Below the pieces are notes generated by a model. That model searched no databases and was not told the DNA's origin. It saw nothing but the letters and a program-made list of their open reading frames with translations. 64,000 bases of DNA, taken from contig CM075771.1 of NCBI GenBank assembly GCA_037974665.1, positions 41,524,425 through 41,588,424 of the forward strand, read 5' to 3'. This document shows positions 50,350-60,925 of this stretch, in pieces; position 1 is the stretch's first letter; each line of letters begins with the position of its first letter. This DNA comes from Ehretia macrophylla. Taxonomy: Eukaryota > Streptophyta > Magnoliopsida > Boraginales > Ehretiaceae. A program made the translations under genes and the position numbers.

Positions 50350-51255
50350 CATTTAGATAACTTGAGATATTTATTCTCACCATCTATGCCACAACGCTTG
50401 TGGATTTTGAAACTCTAGAGGTTGAAAAGTGTGACCAGATGGAAGCAATCATAGGAAGGGACAGATCTAGACCAATTTTGGAAATTGAATCTGAAAAAGA
50501 AACAGTCAAAGAAAAATATGTAGAAGAAAGAAAAAACAAAATTGTGTCCCGAAATTAAGAAACTTGCATGTTACACAACTCGAAAATTTTCGAATGTCCT
50601 CTTATGAAAACATTAATCTCGAACATATTTTGTTGACTAAATTGGAGATTATGTTTTGCCTCAGATTTAATCTCTATCATTATTTCTATAAAAAGATGTA
50701 AACGTACCTTTTCTTTTTCATTTTTCTTTGGGGGTAATTTATTTTAACACTTCGATAATTCAAAATATTTGAGTGTCATTAATTTATTTATTTTTTGAAA
50801 TTCAGAAAAATTGAATGGCAATACTTTATTTTATCCCCCGTTTAACTCCTTAGCGGCGGTAATTTATTAAGTTTCTATAAGATTTTAATCCATGAAAATT
50901 CTAGCTTTTTGGGAAAATTTCCAACTAAAACACTCCATGATAGATTTAAATAGGGGTATAATTATCCGAATCTTGACAAATACTTTCTGTATGATAAACT
51001 GACAGGCTAGTCAACTTGGAGACACTGAGGCTAGAATAGCTTAAAGCACATATGATTGGGAGGAAGCTTCCCAAAAAATTCATGCCTTCAAAAATTTGAA
51101 ATCACTTAAAATTTGTCGTTTGGATGACTTTAGATATTTACTCTCGTCATCTATAGCCAAAAAGCAGAGTCTTGAAACTTTAGAGCTTCCATGGTGTGAA
51201 AAGATGGAAGAGTTGATGCCACGTAGAGAAATGATCTTCCTCAATACTATTTAAT
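50350..51255 (+). pseudogene. NBS-LRR-like leucine-rich-repeat remnant
   Basis: Several short pieces read as the LRR region of plant CC-NBS-LRR resistance proteins. At 50355-50415 there is DNLRYLFSPSMPQ. In another frame at about 50420-50550 there is EVEKCDQMEAII followed by a charged stretch. At 51004-51040 there is RLVNLETLRLE. At about 51085-51255 there is FKNLKSLKICRLDDFRYLL and then LETLELPWCEKMEELM, ending at a stop. The pattern 'L..L.L..C..M.E' is typical of RPS2-type LRRs. The frame changes and contains stops between pieces, and there is no NB-ARC domain in the window, so it is a fragment of a dead gene. The two LRYLFSPSM / FRYLLSSSI segments are paralogous repeats within the array. 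Confidence 0.6.
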
Positions 51256-52963
51256 CCTCAAGTCATTGATTAACTATAAATAGACACTATACATCTCAAA
51301 GGATATAAAACCATTTGACCATACTAATTATACTTTGCCAAAAATACACTTCAACCTCTCCAATCATCTTCTCCAGTTTGCTTTTCCGTCCACCTTCACT
51401 TGTTTACTCGCTATATATAGGTTGTTTTGTACTTGCTTTCCTACCTCATATGAGAGAACTGATATCAATTTAGATTGATTGAATAACAACCTTTCGAACA
51501 ATAAGCTTTTTGCAAGTCTTGGAGCAGTAAAGACACATCATAAATTCATCATATGACCCTATTCAATCTTTTAAGTTAAGAAATGTGAAAATGTGGTTCC
51601 AATTAATCTCGTTCATCCATGTACTTTCATGTGATTAGAGAATACATATCTTCTTTTGATCAGTTGGGGTTTAACTTTTTCCTCATAAGAGGTCCATAAT
51701 ATATAATAATGTTCATCGTTCTTTGCTGAATAAGAGAACTAAGTTGTAATTTCACACTTTTTTTGTGGGGTTGGGGGAGGGGAAAGCCTAGAAAAATGCT
51801 CAAAAGCAACTCATTTGATATAAGCTTCTAGAAGCTTGACTCATGTAGAAGATAACCTAGTCTGAATCAGCAAGGTATCCTCATGTTTCACCCCCTTCAT
51901 TTGCAAGAAATTTTTTGAAAAGTCTAATATCATCATACATGGTTAGTTGTTACAGTAGAGGCATAAGTTGTGATTAGAATTCAAAACATCTTATAACAAC
52001 AGGTGGCTATTCGACCATTACTATCACATTTTTTATTTATTTATTACAACATTTAAATATATTTAGAACTATTGCAAAAGCCTAAAAACTATTGTAAATA
52101 AATTTAACCGTTGCATATGGTGCTAATCACATATGATCCCTTTGTAAATTCTCTATTACAATGGTTTTTATATTTAATAGGCAATCTTTTAAAGCTGTTG
52201 CCAAAAAGTAATTGAATGAGTAATTATTAGAAAAAAATGATTAAAAAAAATTAACAGTTGCAAAAAGTTTTACTTTATGGAATGGCTAAAAACCATTGCA
52301 AATTAACAAGACACATATTGCAACATTTTTTTCAGCTTTTGCAAAGATTATTTTTCAATTTTCATCAGAGTGTTACAAAAAATCTAAAATGTTATAATGA
52401 TTCCACCCAAATCTTGAATGTTATAAGCCAAATTCACACGTTAACCATATGAACTATTCGATCAACTTAATTAAGAACATGAATTTGATGAAAAGTGATG
52501 TGATGGAGCAACCAACCTATACTAATATGTTATGGGAAGCTCTTTAGAACGTCAGACGTTTCCAAAATGTCTGACATTCAGGCCCACTTTTTTTTTTAAT
52601 TTAATATATAAGGGATAATGACTAAACTATCCCTTGAATCCAAAAATCATAAGTATGGATAAAAAGTCTACTTTATCCTTAAAAGAAAATTACATTATTG
52701 ACCTTTCACGATTTACGATAAGGCACTGTTCATCTTTCAAACCTGCAGCGTCTTTCAAACCTGCAAAAGACTGTTCATCTTTTTTATTTTTCTCTGTCGA
52801 AGTTCATCTTCTCTTCCAATATCACAAACACATCAACGATGTCCTCCACATTCTTCGTCCTCCACATTCTTCACATCACAACACCAAAAGGCTGTTCATT
52901 TCTTTTGCTCTTGTCTCCAAAAAAAAAAATTAAAGACAAATTTTCAACAATTTTTTGAGCAAA
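51256..52963. other. Intergenic DNA upstream of the SCE1 relic
   Basis: AT-rich. Between about 52040 and 52340 the motif (A/C)C(A/G)TTGCA(A/T)AT or its complement recurs (AACTATTGCAAAAG, AACCGTTGCATATG, AACAGTTGCAAAAAG, AACCATTGCAAATTAAC), resembling the subterminal repeats of a CACTA-type DNA transposon remnant, but no terminal CACTA was found. From 52735 the sequence TTTCAAACCTGCA is tandemly repeated, and 52730-52960 may be the old 5' leader of the SCE1 relic. No intact coding sequence. Confidence 0.35.
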
Positions 52964-55269
52964 ATATCGGGAGGCATAGCGCATGGGCATCTTGTCGAGG
53001 AACACAAAGTGTGGCATAAAAATCATCCTCACGTTGGTTTTTATCATTCTCTTTATATCATTTTTAAAATAAAAAAAATTGTGTGTATTTTGAAAGAAAT
53101 GGTTATGATTTATGGTTCTAGGGTTTTGTGGCAAGGCCAGAGACACTTGGGGATGGTTCAGTGAATCTCATGGTGTGGCACTGCACTAGCCCTAGTAAGC
53201 AAAAGGTAAGTTTATTCCTTCTAATTTTCACCAAATTTTTTTATTTTAAAACTTTAATTTTTGATCATTTTTTTGGAAAATTTGTTGCTTAAATGCCTTT
53301 TTGTTAGTAACCTTAGCTAGCATAAATGTGTAATTGTAATGTGTTCTTCATGCCTTGTAGATTAGTTATGAATGAGTCCATTTATGAATATCAGAGGCAT
53401 ATTTTGTGGTGTTATAATTATACTAACCGCGCCACGTGATCTTTTATCGAAAATAGTGGGGAATTTAGGAGCATCATCAATTGAAAAGTTATAATTCTCA
53501 TGCTAAATGATTTGAGTAAATTAAATTATGCTTAAAATTAATATTGAAAATTGAATTTGATAATCTGCTTGAATTGCTTGATTTAAAATGTTGGTATCTT
53601 AAATCGACAACAGGGGAAGTAGTTTTTATCCTTGTGTCGTGTGTAGTTAATTGGAATTTAATACATAAAGGGATGTTTGGTGTGTCTCTAATGATGCTTA
53701 CGGATATGGTTGCAGTCACTTGAAGCTGATAAAGTAATAGCAAAACTATGATTGAAAAGTGGGGTCTTGCTTGGTAGAGATAAGTGGTGGTGTGTTGGTT
53801 CATCGTTTTTCTCTTTATATTTTACTTTTGCCATGGATAAATCAACTTGGTTAAATTACGTTTTCCTTCTGTATCAGAGGAAACTATAGATTTCTAATTA
53901 GATCTTGCTGTGAAAATGGAGGACTGGTCCTAAGTAAATTTAGATAGAGCTGTAGATTCATGTATATTTTGTACAACAATGCCTTCATTGGGGAAAATTG
54001 GGAATCAGTCTTTATCACTTTTATTTGATATTCTTTTGATGTTAAATGATTTCAATGAGATAGGCCATCGTGATCGTATAACAAGTACACATCAAAAAAT
54101 TAGTCCTGTGTAGGATTAGCTACTATCTTTTATTTTGCGATCCAAACATTAGAATTGGTTGCATTTGTTTGGAGCTCTGGGCTTTTGAGGATCAAGGGGA
54201 TTCTTCTTTTATTTCTGTTCTTACCACAGTCAACCTTAAGTATTATTGTCTGCAAGTTCTGAATGAGATTAGCATCTTGTTTCTACTATTTCTTAGCTAA
54301 AATGTCAACTCAGACAAACAATTCTTATCATGTTCGTGTTTAATGCTCTTGCTTTGTTGTCTGGTGAGATTGACATGCTTGCATTTTCTTTTTCTTCCTC
54401 TTACCATCTCTTTGTGATAAATGACATGCTTCAGTAGATTTTTACCTTTCATCCATCTTGTCTTAAGATAACATTTATAAGAGTCGCTAAATATGTTTGT
54501 GCGTGTATGCAATTGCATGTGTGCATCACCTCTTCTTGAATGATTTTGATGAGCAACATACGTTTATGACTCTCCTTGCTTACATTTCTTGTGTGTTTAA
54601 TTTAAGATCACGGTTGTTAAGTAACATAGCTGTTATGCAACTGATATTTGTTGTAGACTGATTGGGAGGGTGGTTACTACCCAATGACGATGCACTTCAC
54701 TGAAGACTACCCAAGCAAACCACCAAAATGTAAATTGCCTCCAAGCTTCTTCCATCCAAATGTCTACCCATTTGGAATGGTGTGCCTATCAATCCTCAAT
54801 GAAGATAGCGTAAGTACACTCAGCTGCAATTGACATGCTGATTCATTTCGCATATGGTGCTTATCTTGGTTATGTTGGCCCATGGTTACACTTGTCCATT
54901 CTAGGGGTAGAGACCAGCCATCACCATGAAACAAATTCTTGTTGGCATCCATGATTTGTTAGATCAGCCTAACCCCGTTGATCTTGCACAAACTGATGGT
55001 TATCATCTTTGCATTTAGGTACTTCACTTCAAAAGGATTACTCAGTTAGCACTGTCGCACTAGTTTGTTTGATTGACGACCTAAATCTGTTGGTAACACG
55101 CAGTAGTAATTTCGGGCTAATTTGTTATATATGTCAGGTTGGATTTTAACATTTGGTTTACTAACCCCGACTCGTGATAACCTTTGTGCAGGATCCTGTG
55201 GAGTACAAGAAGAGAGTTAGGCAGCAGGCTAATAGGCAGCAGGCTAAGCAATATCCTCCTATTGTCTGA
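52964..55269 (+). pseudogene. SCE1: SCE1 / UBC9-type SUMO-conjugating enzyme E2, unprocessed pseudogene
   Basis: Five exon pieces align in order with plant SCE1, the E2 that accepts SUMO from the E1 and passes it to targets in the nucleus. Exon 1 52964-53032 (SGGIAHGHLVEEHKVW...HPH), exon 2 53122-53205 (GFVARPETLGDGSVNLMVWH), exon 3 54657-54809 ([10 protein letters not shown]...FFHPNVYP, then the catalytic-cysteine segment [10 protein letters not shown]), exon 4 54905-55018 ([12 protein letters not shown]...AQTDGYHL), exon 5 55192-55269 (DPVEYKKRVRQQA...KQYPPIV, stop). All four introns keep GT...AG and phase 0, so this is a duplicated gene and not a retrocopy. Defects: ATA where the start ATG belongs (52964); TAG for the Trp of GWRP (54908); TAG for the Gln after HLxI (55016); and an in-frame 15 bp tandem duplication (RQQAN-RQQAK). 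Exon 1 has Arg to His at four positions relative to the family form. Catalytic Cys and the HPN motif are retained. Coding is therefore dead, though transcription is possible. Confidence 0.9.
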
Positions 55270-55689
55270 ACTGTGAATTCAATATAGTTCTTGCTGATTG
55301 TACCGCATTTGCAGTGCTGAGTGTATCTTCCAAGTGTTGCTTTTAAATTTAAGAAACTTATTATTGTTAATTCATTCTTACCAAAAAAAGAAAAATTATT
55401 GTTAATTCACACAATGGATAAATCTAGCCAATGGTTCTCATTGGCGTCCGCTTTATGTACCAATATTTCTCCATCTTCATCTTGACTTTTATGCAAGAAT
55501 ATTTGTAGAACAAGAAAATGCAAAATCCCAAGTAAATTGTGTTCTACAGCTCTATTTTCCTTTTCTTTTTGGGATTCTTGGTTTAGTTATTTATTTGTTT
55601 GCGTGTGTATAGGTGTGAAGTACGAGTTAAACTTAAAATGAACAAAAAGAAAGAAAAATAAACAAAATGAATGAAAAAATCTTGTTACT
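55270..55689. other. 3' flank of the SCE1 relic
   Basis: Probable old 3' untranslated DNA followed by AT-rich sequence; no gene recognised. Confidence 0.4.
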
Positions 55690-56155
55690 AATATAATACT
55701 ATATAAAACTTATAAATTTTAAAAACAATTGTAACTACACATTAGCAAGAAGCGACAATAGATCTATAGAAAACTTATAAATTTACGAAACAATTACAAC
55801 TACGAATTAGTAAGAAGCAACAACAAATCTATAAAACTTATAAATTTACGAAAGAATTACAACTACGAATTAGTAAGAAGCAACAACAGATCCGTAGAAA
55901 ACTCATAAATATATATAATTTCAACTACACATTCTTAAGAAATAATAACATTTCCATATAAAACTCATAAATATTTACAATTGTAACTACACATTCGTAA
56001 GTAACAGCAACAGATCTATAGAAAACTTATAAATTTACGAAATAATTGCAACTACACATTAGTAAGAAGTATCAACAGATCCGTAAAAAATTGCAACTAC
56101 ACATTAATAAGAAGCAACTACACATTAGTATGAAGAAACAATAGATCCATAGAAA
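55690..56155. repeat. Degenerate minisatellite, about 65 bp unit, six to seven copies
   Basis: Unit: AAAACTTATAAATTTACGAA, then (A)CAATTACAACTACGAATTAG, then TAAGAAGCAACAACAGATC. Copies begin near 55705, 55767, 55835, 55900, 55962 and 56020, with partial copies to 56155. Non-coding. Confidence 0.8.
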
Positions 56156-56289
56156 ATTTAAAAATTCTATTTAAAAACAAACTTGATATGATTTTCTTCT
56201 TATTCCTTTCTCTTTGACATTAGCTATTGCAATTCATGGAATTTGAAATATTGAATAGTTACATATATTAACATTCTGATGCATTCACG

Positions 56290-56745
56290 TTTGTATGGCT
56301 TTAAACTAACTTGATGTTTAATTAATGGTAGTAGCTACATTGACATTTAATTTGATTGGATAAATTATCCATTCAAATGACTGTTTACGGATATTAAAAC
56401 CTTAAACAATAGATAACATACCACATGTACTATTCGTTACAAACCATTTCATATTTCAAATGTATTAAAATTTCCTTAAATTTGATTTGATGTTTATATA
56501 ATGGTGGTAGTTAGTTAATATTTAATTGGATTGAACAATTACGTACGTTTATCTATGGATATCGAAATATCTGTCTACGGATATTAAAACCTTAAACAAC
56601 AAATAACATACCAGATGTACTATTCGTTACAAACTATTTCCTATTTCAGATGCATTAAAATTTATTTAAATTTGATTTGATGTTTATCTAATGGTGGTAG
56701 TTAGTTAATATTTAATTGGATTGGAAAATTACGTATTGTATATTT
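56290..56745. repeat. Tandem repeat, about 188 bp unit, two to three copies
   Basis: TTTGATGTTTAT(A/C)TAATGG and GTTAGTTAATATTTAATTGG occur near 56488-56525 and 56677-56715, with a more diverged copy near 56312. GGATATTAAAACCTTAAACAA occurs near 56391 and 56579. Confidence 0.75.
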
Positions 56746-56746
56746 C

Positions 56747-56890
56747 TCTACTAATTTTGAAACTTAAGCAACAGATAACAAACACATTTAAAGGGTTACT
56801 TTGTCTACGGATATTGAAACTTAAGCAACAGATAACAAACACATTCAGAGGGTTACTTTGTCTACGGATATTGAAACTTAAGCAATAGAT
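56747..56890. repeat. 57 bp tandem repeat, about 2.3 copies
   Basis: TCTACGGATATTGAAACTTA starts at 56804 and again at 56861. Each is preceded by AACAAACACATT(T/C)A(A/G)AGGG. Copies are almost identical, so this is a recent duplication. It shares TCTACGGATATT with the 188 bp repeat next to it. Confidence 0.85.
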
Positions 56891-57765
56891 TCGATTTGGG
56901 CGGGATTATATTTTGCGGGAGAAAAATTGACTTTTATTGCATTTAATGTGGTAGAGGGTTACTTTAGTCTTTTGATACTTATTTTGTCTTTTTGTTCATT
57001 ACTATTCAGTCCATTTTAGTCATTGAGTATAGTTAGTTGGGGGTATAATAGTAAAAGTGTGCATATTATATATTGAAATCAAATTCATTCAATGGGTCCC
57101 ACCACAATCTCATTAATTTCATATTAAAAAAGCAAAGGACAAATCAGTAAATTAGCATATTGTCATAAATTATAATATGACTCACTATGTCCACATGTCA
57201 ATGTTTTATTGGTCCTCAAAAATACTAACCAACACATGACTTTTTAAGAGTTACCCATATGTTATTCCTAATAAAATGGTATAAATTGTTAGTCGCCTTT
57301 GGCTAGCAGGGTTTTGGATTATCGTCTCCAATAATTATGTAAAATAATTTTGAATTTCGGAGACTCAGTTGTTTAAGTCTTTTCTTATTATTTTTTCTTT
57401 TGGCCCACCCTCAAGCCATTATCTTTAAATGCATACTTTAGCAGCTGATAATGTTTTCATATCATTTTCTTAATTGCAATTATTCTTACCTACTTCATCA
57501 AATTTGAAGAATAGATTATTTTAAGCAATTCTTTATATTCTTCTGCAGCAGCGCTTCTACGACTTATCTCTGTGCATTGTATACCCAGGCTGGCTGAGAA
57601 TATATTAATCTAACGGTTCAAATTTGTCAGAACAAAATGATCAACAGTCCAGACTTTCGCGATCCTCACCTACCAGCCATAGAATCAATATTTTATAGTG
57701 ACTAGAGGAATTGACTTACCTGAAGATTAGGCTAACATAACTATCTAAGTTCATTTCTCTTTTCA
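56891..57765. other. Intergenic
   Basis: AT-rich, no gene recognised. A possible exon-like stretch after TTCTGCAG near 57550 has no long open frame. Confidence 0.35.
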
Positions 57766-57932
57766 GGTCTTTGATGCATATCAAAAGCTAAGCGAGAATC
57801 TCCTCCATTTTGATTTTTTATGCTGATGCAGTTATCTTACTGTCGCTATTGGTCATCCTCTACTAATTGCTGAAATCTATCTCGATACAACTTTGATCTA
57901 TAGTTTTTATTACGTGAATGAGGAACAGTGAG
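57766..57932 (+). pseudogene. Exon-like segment, copy 1 (unidentified gene)
   Basis: Runs from a polypyrimidine-CAG acceptor (CTCTTTTCAG, ending at 57766) to a GTGAG/GTATGCC donor at about 57932. It is about 75% identical to 59605-59760, and the same acceptor and donor positions are kept. Readable peptide pieces are FDAYQKLSENLLHFDF and, in another frame, GHPLLIAEIYLDTTLIY. Frame is not continuous. I do not recognise the protein. Confidence 0.5.
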
Positions 57933-58360
57933 GTATGCCTTTATTACTCTTCACCCGTTAATTTCAATTTTGACTTGCTTTTTTGAAATAGTTAGGTCGA
58001 TATGTATAGTCTGGAATGTGAATGAAAGAATTATTGTATGCGTTTTTGTGTTGCTGATAGGCATTTTGTAAATTTCCAAATGTATTTTAATGAAATCTTG
58101 CTGATTTAGTAATAGTGAGGTATGTCTTTATTGCTAGCTATCCATTCTGTTAATGTTTCAATATTTAGATGAACAAAGTTGAAGAGCAAAGTCTATAATT
58201 CGGAATAGATTGAGCTGCTTGGTAGATCTGAAGGCATATTTATTGATAAGAAGTTAATTGTAGTATCAACCTTAAAAATCTGCAACATCTTAAAATTAGA
58301 CTAGATATTATTCAGGCCAAAAGAAAAACTTCCCTAATAGACTAATTAGATGGTTGTAAA

Positions 58361-58831
58361 TGTTAGAATATAACATTTGTCCCATATCGAAAAATCAGAA
58401 ATTCAACCACTTAATAAGATCCTGGCTACTCCACTTAAGACTAATTGGTTTCAAGATGGAAACTCATGATTTTTAACATAGTATCAGAGTTAGACCCTTG
58501 GTGCACTTTAATTTATTCGCGTGTGACCCATTTCAAATCAGGTCCACTTGTGTTCAATATTTCGCGTGTTCCATGCATCTTCAATCTGTCATATGTGTTC
58601 AATCTTCCATGTGTGATCCATCTCCAAATTAGGTCCATATCTGTTAATCTACCATGTGTATTTAATCTTACAAGTGTGAATTATCTCAAAATTAGATCCA
58701 CACGTGTTCAATCTTCCACGTGTGACCCCTCTCAAATTCCTTACACGTGAGGGGAAGTGTTAAAATATAACACTTGTCCCATATCAAAAAATTAGCAACT
58801 CTAAGACCACTTAATAAGATAATTCTTAACA
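58361..58831 (+). mobile_element. TRIM (terminal-repeat retrotransposon in miniature), 471 bp
   Basis: 5' LTR 58361-58478 (TGTTAGAATATAAC...TTTTTAACA), then a decayed initiator-Met primer-binding site (TAGTATCAGAGTTAG), a 280 bp non-coding middle, a purine tract GAGGGGAAG (58749-58757), and a shorter 3' LTR from 58758 (TGTTAAAATATAACACTTGT...TTCTTAACA). Flanks GTAAA and GTTAA may be a mutated 5 bp duplication. The middle holds four or five copies of a (C/A)GTGTTCAAT(C/A)TTCCA-like motif. No proteins; it would depend on an autonomous partner. Confidence 0.85.
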
Positions 58832-59295
58832 GTTAAATTGAATGTAGATTACACAACTATTTCACGAAGAAACAAACACCATATGGATTATTTACATGTA
58901 ATATAAATAAAAGTAGTATGAAAAGTTCTATTACATGATAAGGTTTATGGTCAGGCAAACTGCATCTCATAAATTTATCTTGAAAAATCAATTAGCTATT
59001 TGAACATGGACCATGCGTGGAAACCATCATCTGTATTGTTTAAGACTTGAAACGCATCACATATTACTTTGTTCAATAGTCTCATAATTCTTAAAATATG
59101 TAGAAAACTAGTCAAATGGAGTACTAAAAACCAACATTTATGCAATAAAAATCCTCATTTGCTTTCTAAGAGAGTTAAATTGCACGCTTTGATGACATGC
59201 AAGTTTTTTAACATCAAATTGTCGATTTTTTTTTCTTTTTCCTGGGAGTCAGTAAATTCTCCATTATAATCATGAGATTTTTATGATCACTATCT
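58832..59295. other. Intergenic
   Basis: AT-rich; no gene, RNA or repeat recognised. Confidence 0.4.
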
Positions 59296-59395
59296 GTTGA
59301 AAATAGTAAATAAATATAATATAAAATATTTTTCTCTAACAGTTTAAATTTTTAGATGAGATGATCGTTGATAATGATATCAGAGCCTAAGTTAC
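59296..59395 (+). mobile_element. LTR/primer-site remnant, Copia-like
   Basis: TGTTGAAAATAG...CTCTAACAGTTTAAATTTTT, then GATGAGATGATCG and GATATCAGAGCC. The order LTR end, then near-match to TGGTATCAGAGCC, is that of many plant Copia or TRIM 5' ends. Part of the block (TTTAAATGAGATGGTTACTTGG) is repeated near 59418. Fossil, no coding. Confidence 0.4.
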
Positions 59396-59604
59396 AAAAT
59401 AATCTTAGACTAAGCTTTTAAATGAGATGGTTACTTGGTAATATCTTTTATATATATTGGTTATTTTCAATCTCATAGTCATGCTGCATTGCATCTTGTC
59501 AGTTGTTTTATCTTTTCCCAAAGTCTTTATGTAGGGATTTGTTGACTATAAAATTTTTGATAAAAATGATGCCTTGTAATAACCTGGTTCATTATTCTTT
59601 TTTA

Positions 59605-59762
59605 GGTCTTTTATTCGTATCAAAAGCTGAGGTAGAATCTCCTCCATTTCGATTTGATGTTGATGCAGTTTATCTCACTGTCATTGCTGGTCATCCGTTA
59701 CTAGTTGCTGAAAACTTCCTTTGTGCAACTTTGATCTATACATCAACGCGAAACAGTGAGGT
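59605..59762 (+). pseudogene. Exon-like segment, copy 2 (unidentified gene)
   Basis: Paralogue of 57766-57932, again between TTTTTTAG and GTGAG/GTATGCC. The open frame gives SPPFRFDVDAVYLTVIAGHP then LLVAENFLCATLIYTS; the matching part of copy 1 reads GHPLLIAE. The shared splice-like borders suggest a duplicated exon of a lost gene. A third short copy of the donor side (ATAGTGAGGTATGTCTTTAT) lies near 58115. Identity unknown. Confidence 0.5.
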
Positions 59763-59914
59763 ATGCCTTTATCGCTCGCCACTTTGTTATTATATTTCAT
59801 ATTTTCTTGCTTTTTACTAGAAAGTAAGATGAAAAAAGTAAAAGAGCAAAATGTATGAATTTCTCAATGGAGTTAGCCGCGTGCTATATCTACAATGTTG
59901 TTAGTTATAGTTAC

Positions 59915-60920
59915 TGTAATGACCCAAATTTTCATTATTAATTTGAGAGTTCTAAATTAAAAAAAAAAGAAGATAAGATAAGATAAATGATTTGAAAAAT
60001 AAGAGTTTTGAATTTGTAAGATTTTGTGATAAAAACTCTGATGGAAATAGAAATCTTTTTAGAAAATAAAAACAGAGTTTAATTGGTTTTGAATTTTGAG
60101 TACTTATCGGATTAGGATCAAACATCTATATATACGAGACATAAGAATTTAGGACCTCACAAATTTGGAGAAAAGCAAGAAAGTTAGGTAAAGTTTTATC
60201 GAGTTTTGAAGATTTAGAAGATTTTATTATTGGTTCTGATTCGTTGTTTTTTAGATAAGTTGGATTTGCCGTTCTTTCGTGCCATTTTGTTGATCAACAA
60301 ATTTTATTTCATTCTTCGTCTTCTTTGGCACTCCTTATTAATTATTGCCGAATCCTATTTCTTGATTCTCTGGATAATTAAGATTAAGTGCGTGACATAT
60401 TTTGAGCTTATGGATTGTGCAAGCTGTGTATCGAATTCTAGACAGTTGAGAGTTAATTAGCCACCATCTGTTATCGATTGTGCATTGTGAAATTTGTATT
60501 ATGAATCGCGCTGACTTGTTATAGTTTTGTTAGTTTCGATATTATGTCATTGTAATTCCCAAAAAAATAAGCATTTAAACTTCCAATAGATTTTCTAAAT
60601 TGATGATTGATTGATACTTCATCAACACCCAAAGAAGAGTCTATTAAATATCGCCATGAATGAGTTTCCTAAAATCTTTGTAGTAATATTTGGTATAAAA
60701 ACTTGCAACAACTTCATTCTTTTCTTTTTTGTGTGTGTAATATCTTATATCGGTGGAATATAGTGTTTGTAATTGGTTTATAAGTGAGTGTTGTGGATAT
60801 AAGGAATGACTTGAGGTAACCATTTTGGGCAAGTAGACAAGAGACCCAAGTAGTTATTTTCTTATGTCTACAATACCAGTCTCGCCTGCGGACCTGAAGG
60901 TATGGGCTTGGGGCATGACA
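59915..60920 (+). mobile_element. Solo LTR, gypsy-like, 1,006 bp
   Basis: Starts TGTAATGACCC and ends GGGGCATGACA, an 11 bp imperfect inverted terminal pair. Flanks GTTAC (59910-59914) and GTTTC (60921-60925) agree at four of five positions, consistent with an aged target duplication. No primer site or coding region follows. The open frame at 60230-60460 inside it is chance. Confidence 0.75.
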
Positions 60921-60925
60921 GTTTC

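Noticed and set aside
52040-52340. A CACTA DNA transposon
   Set aside because: Only subterminal-like TTGCAA repeats were seen; no CACTA terminus or transposase, so it is mentioned only in the intergenic entry.
52634-52933. A 99-codon frame upstream of the SCE1 relic
   Set aside because: Low-complexity S/F/K-rich, overlaps a tandem TTTCAAACCTGCA repeat and the probable old leader; no domain.
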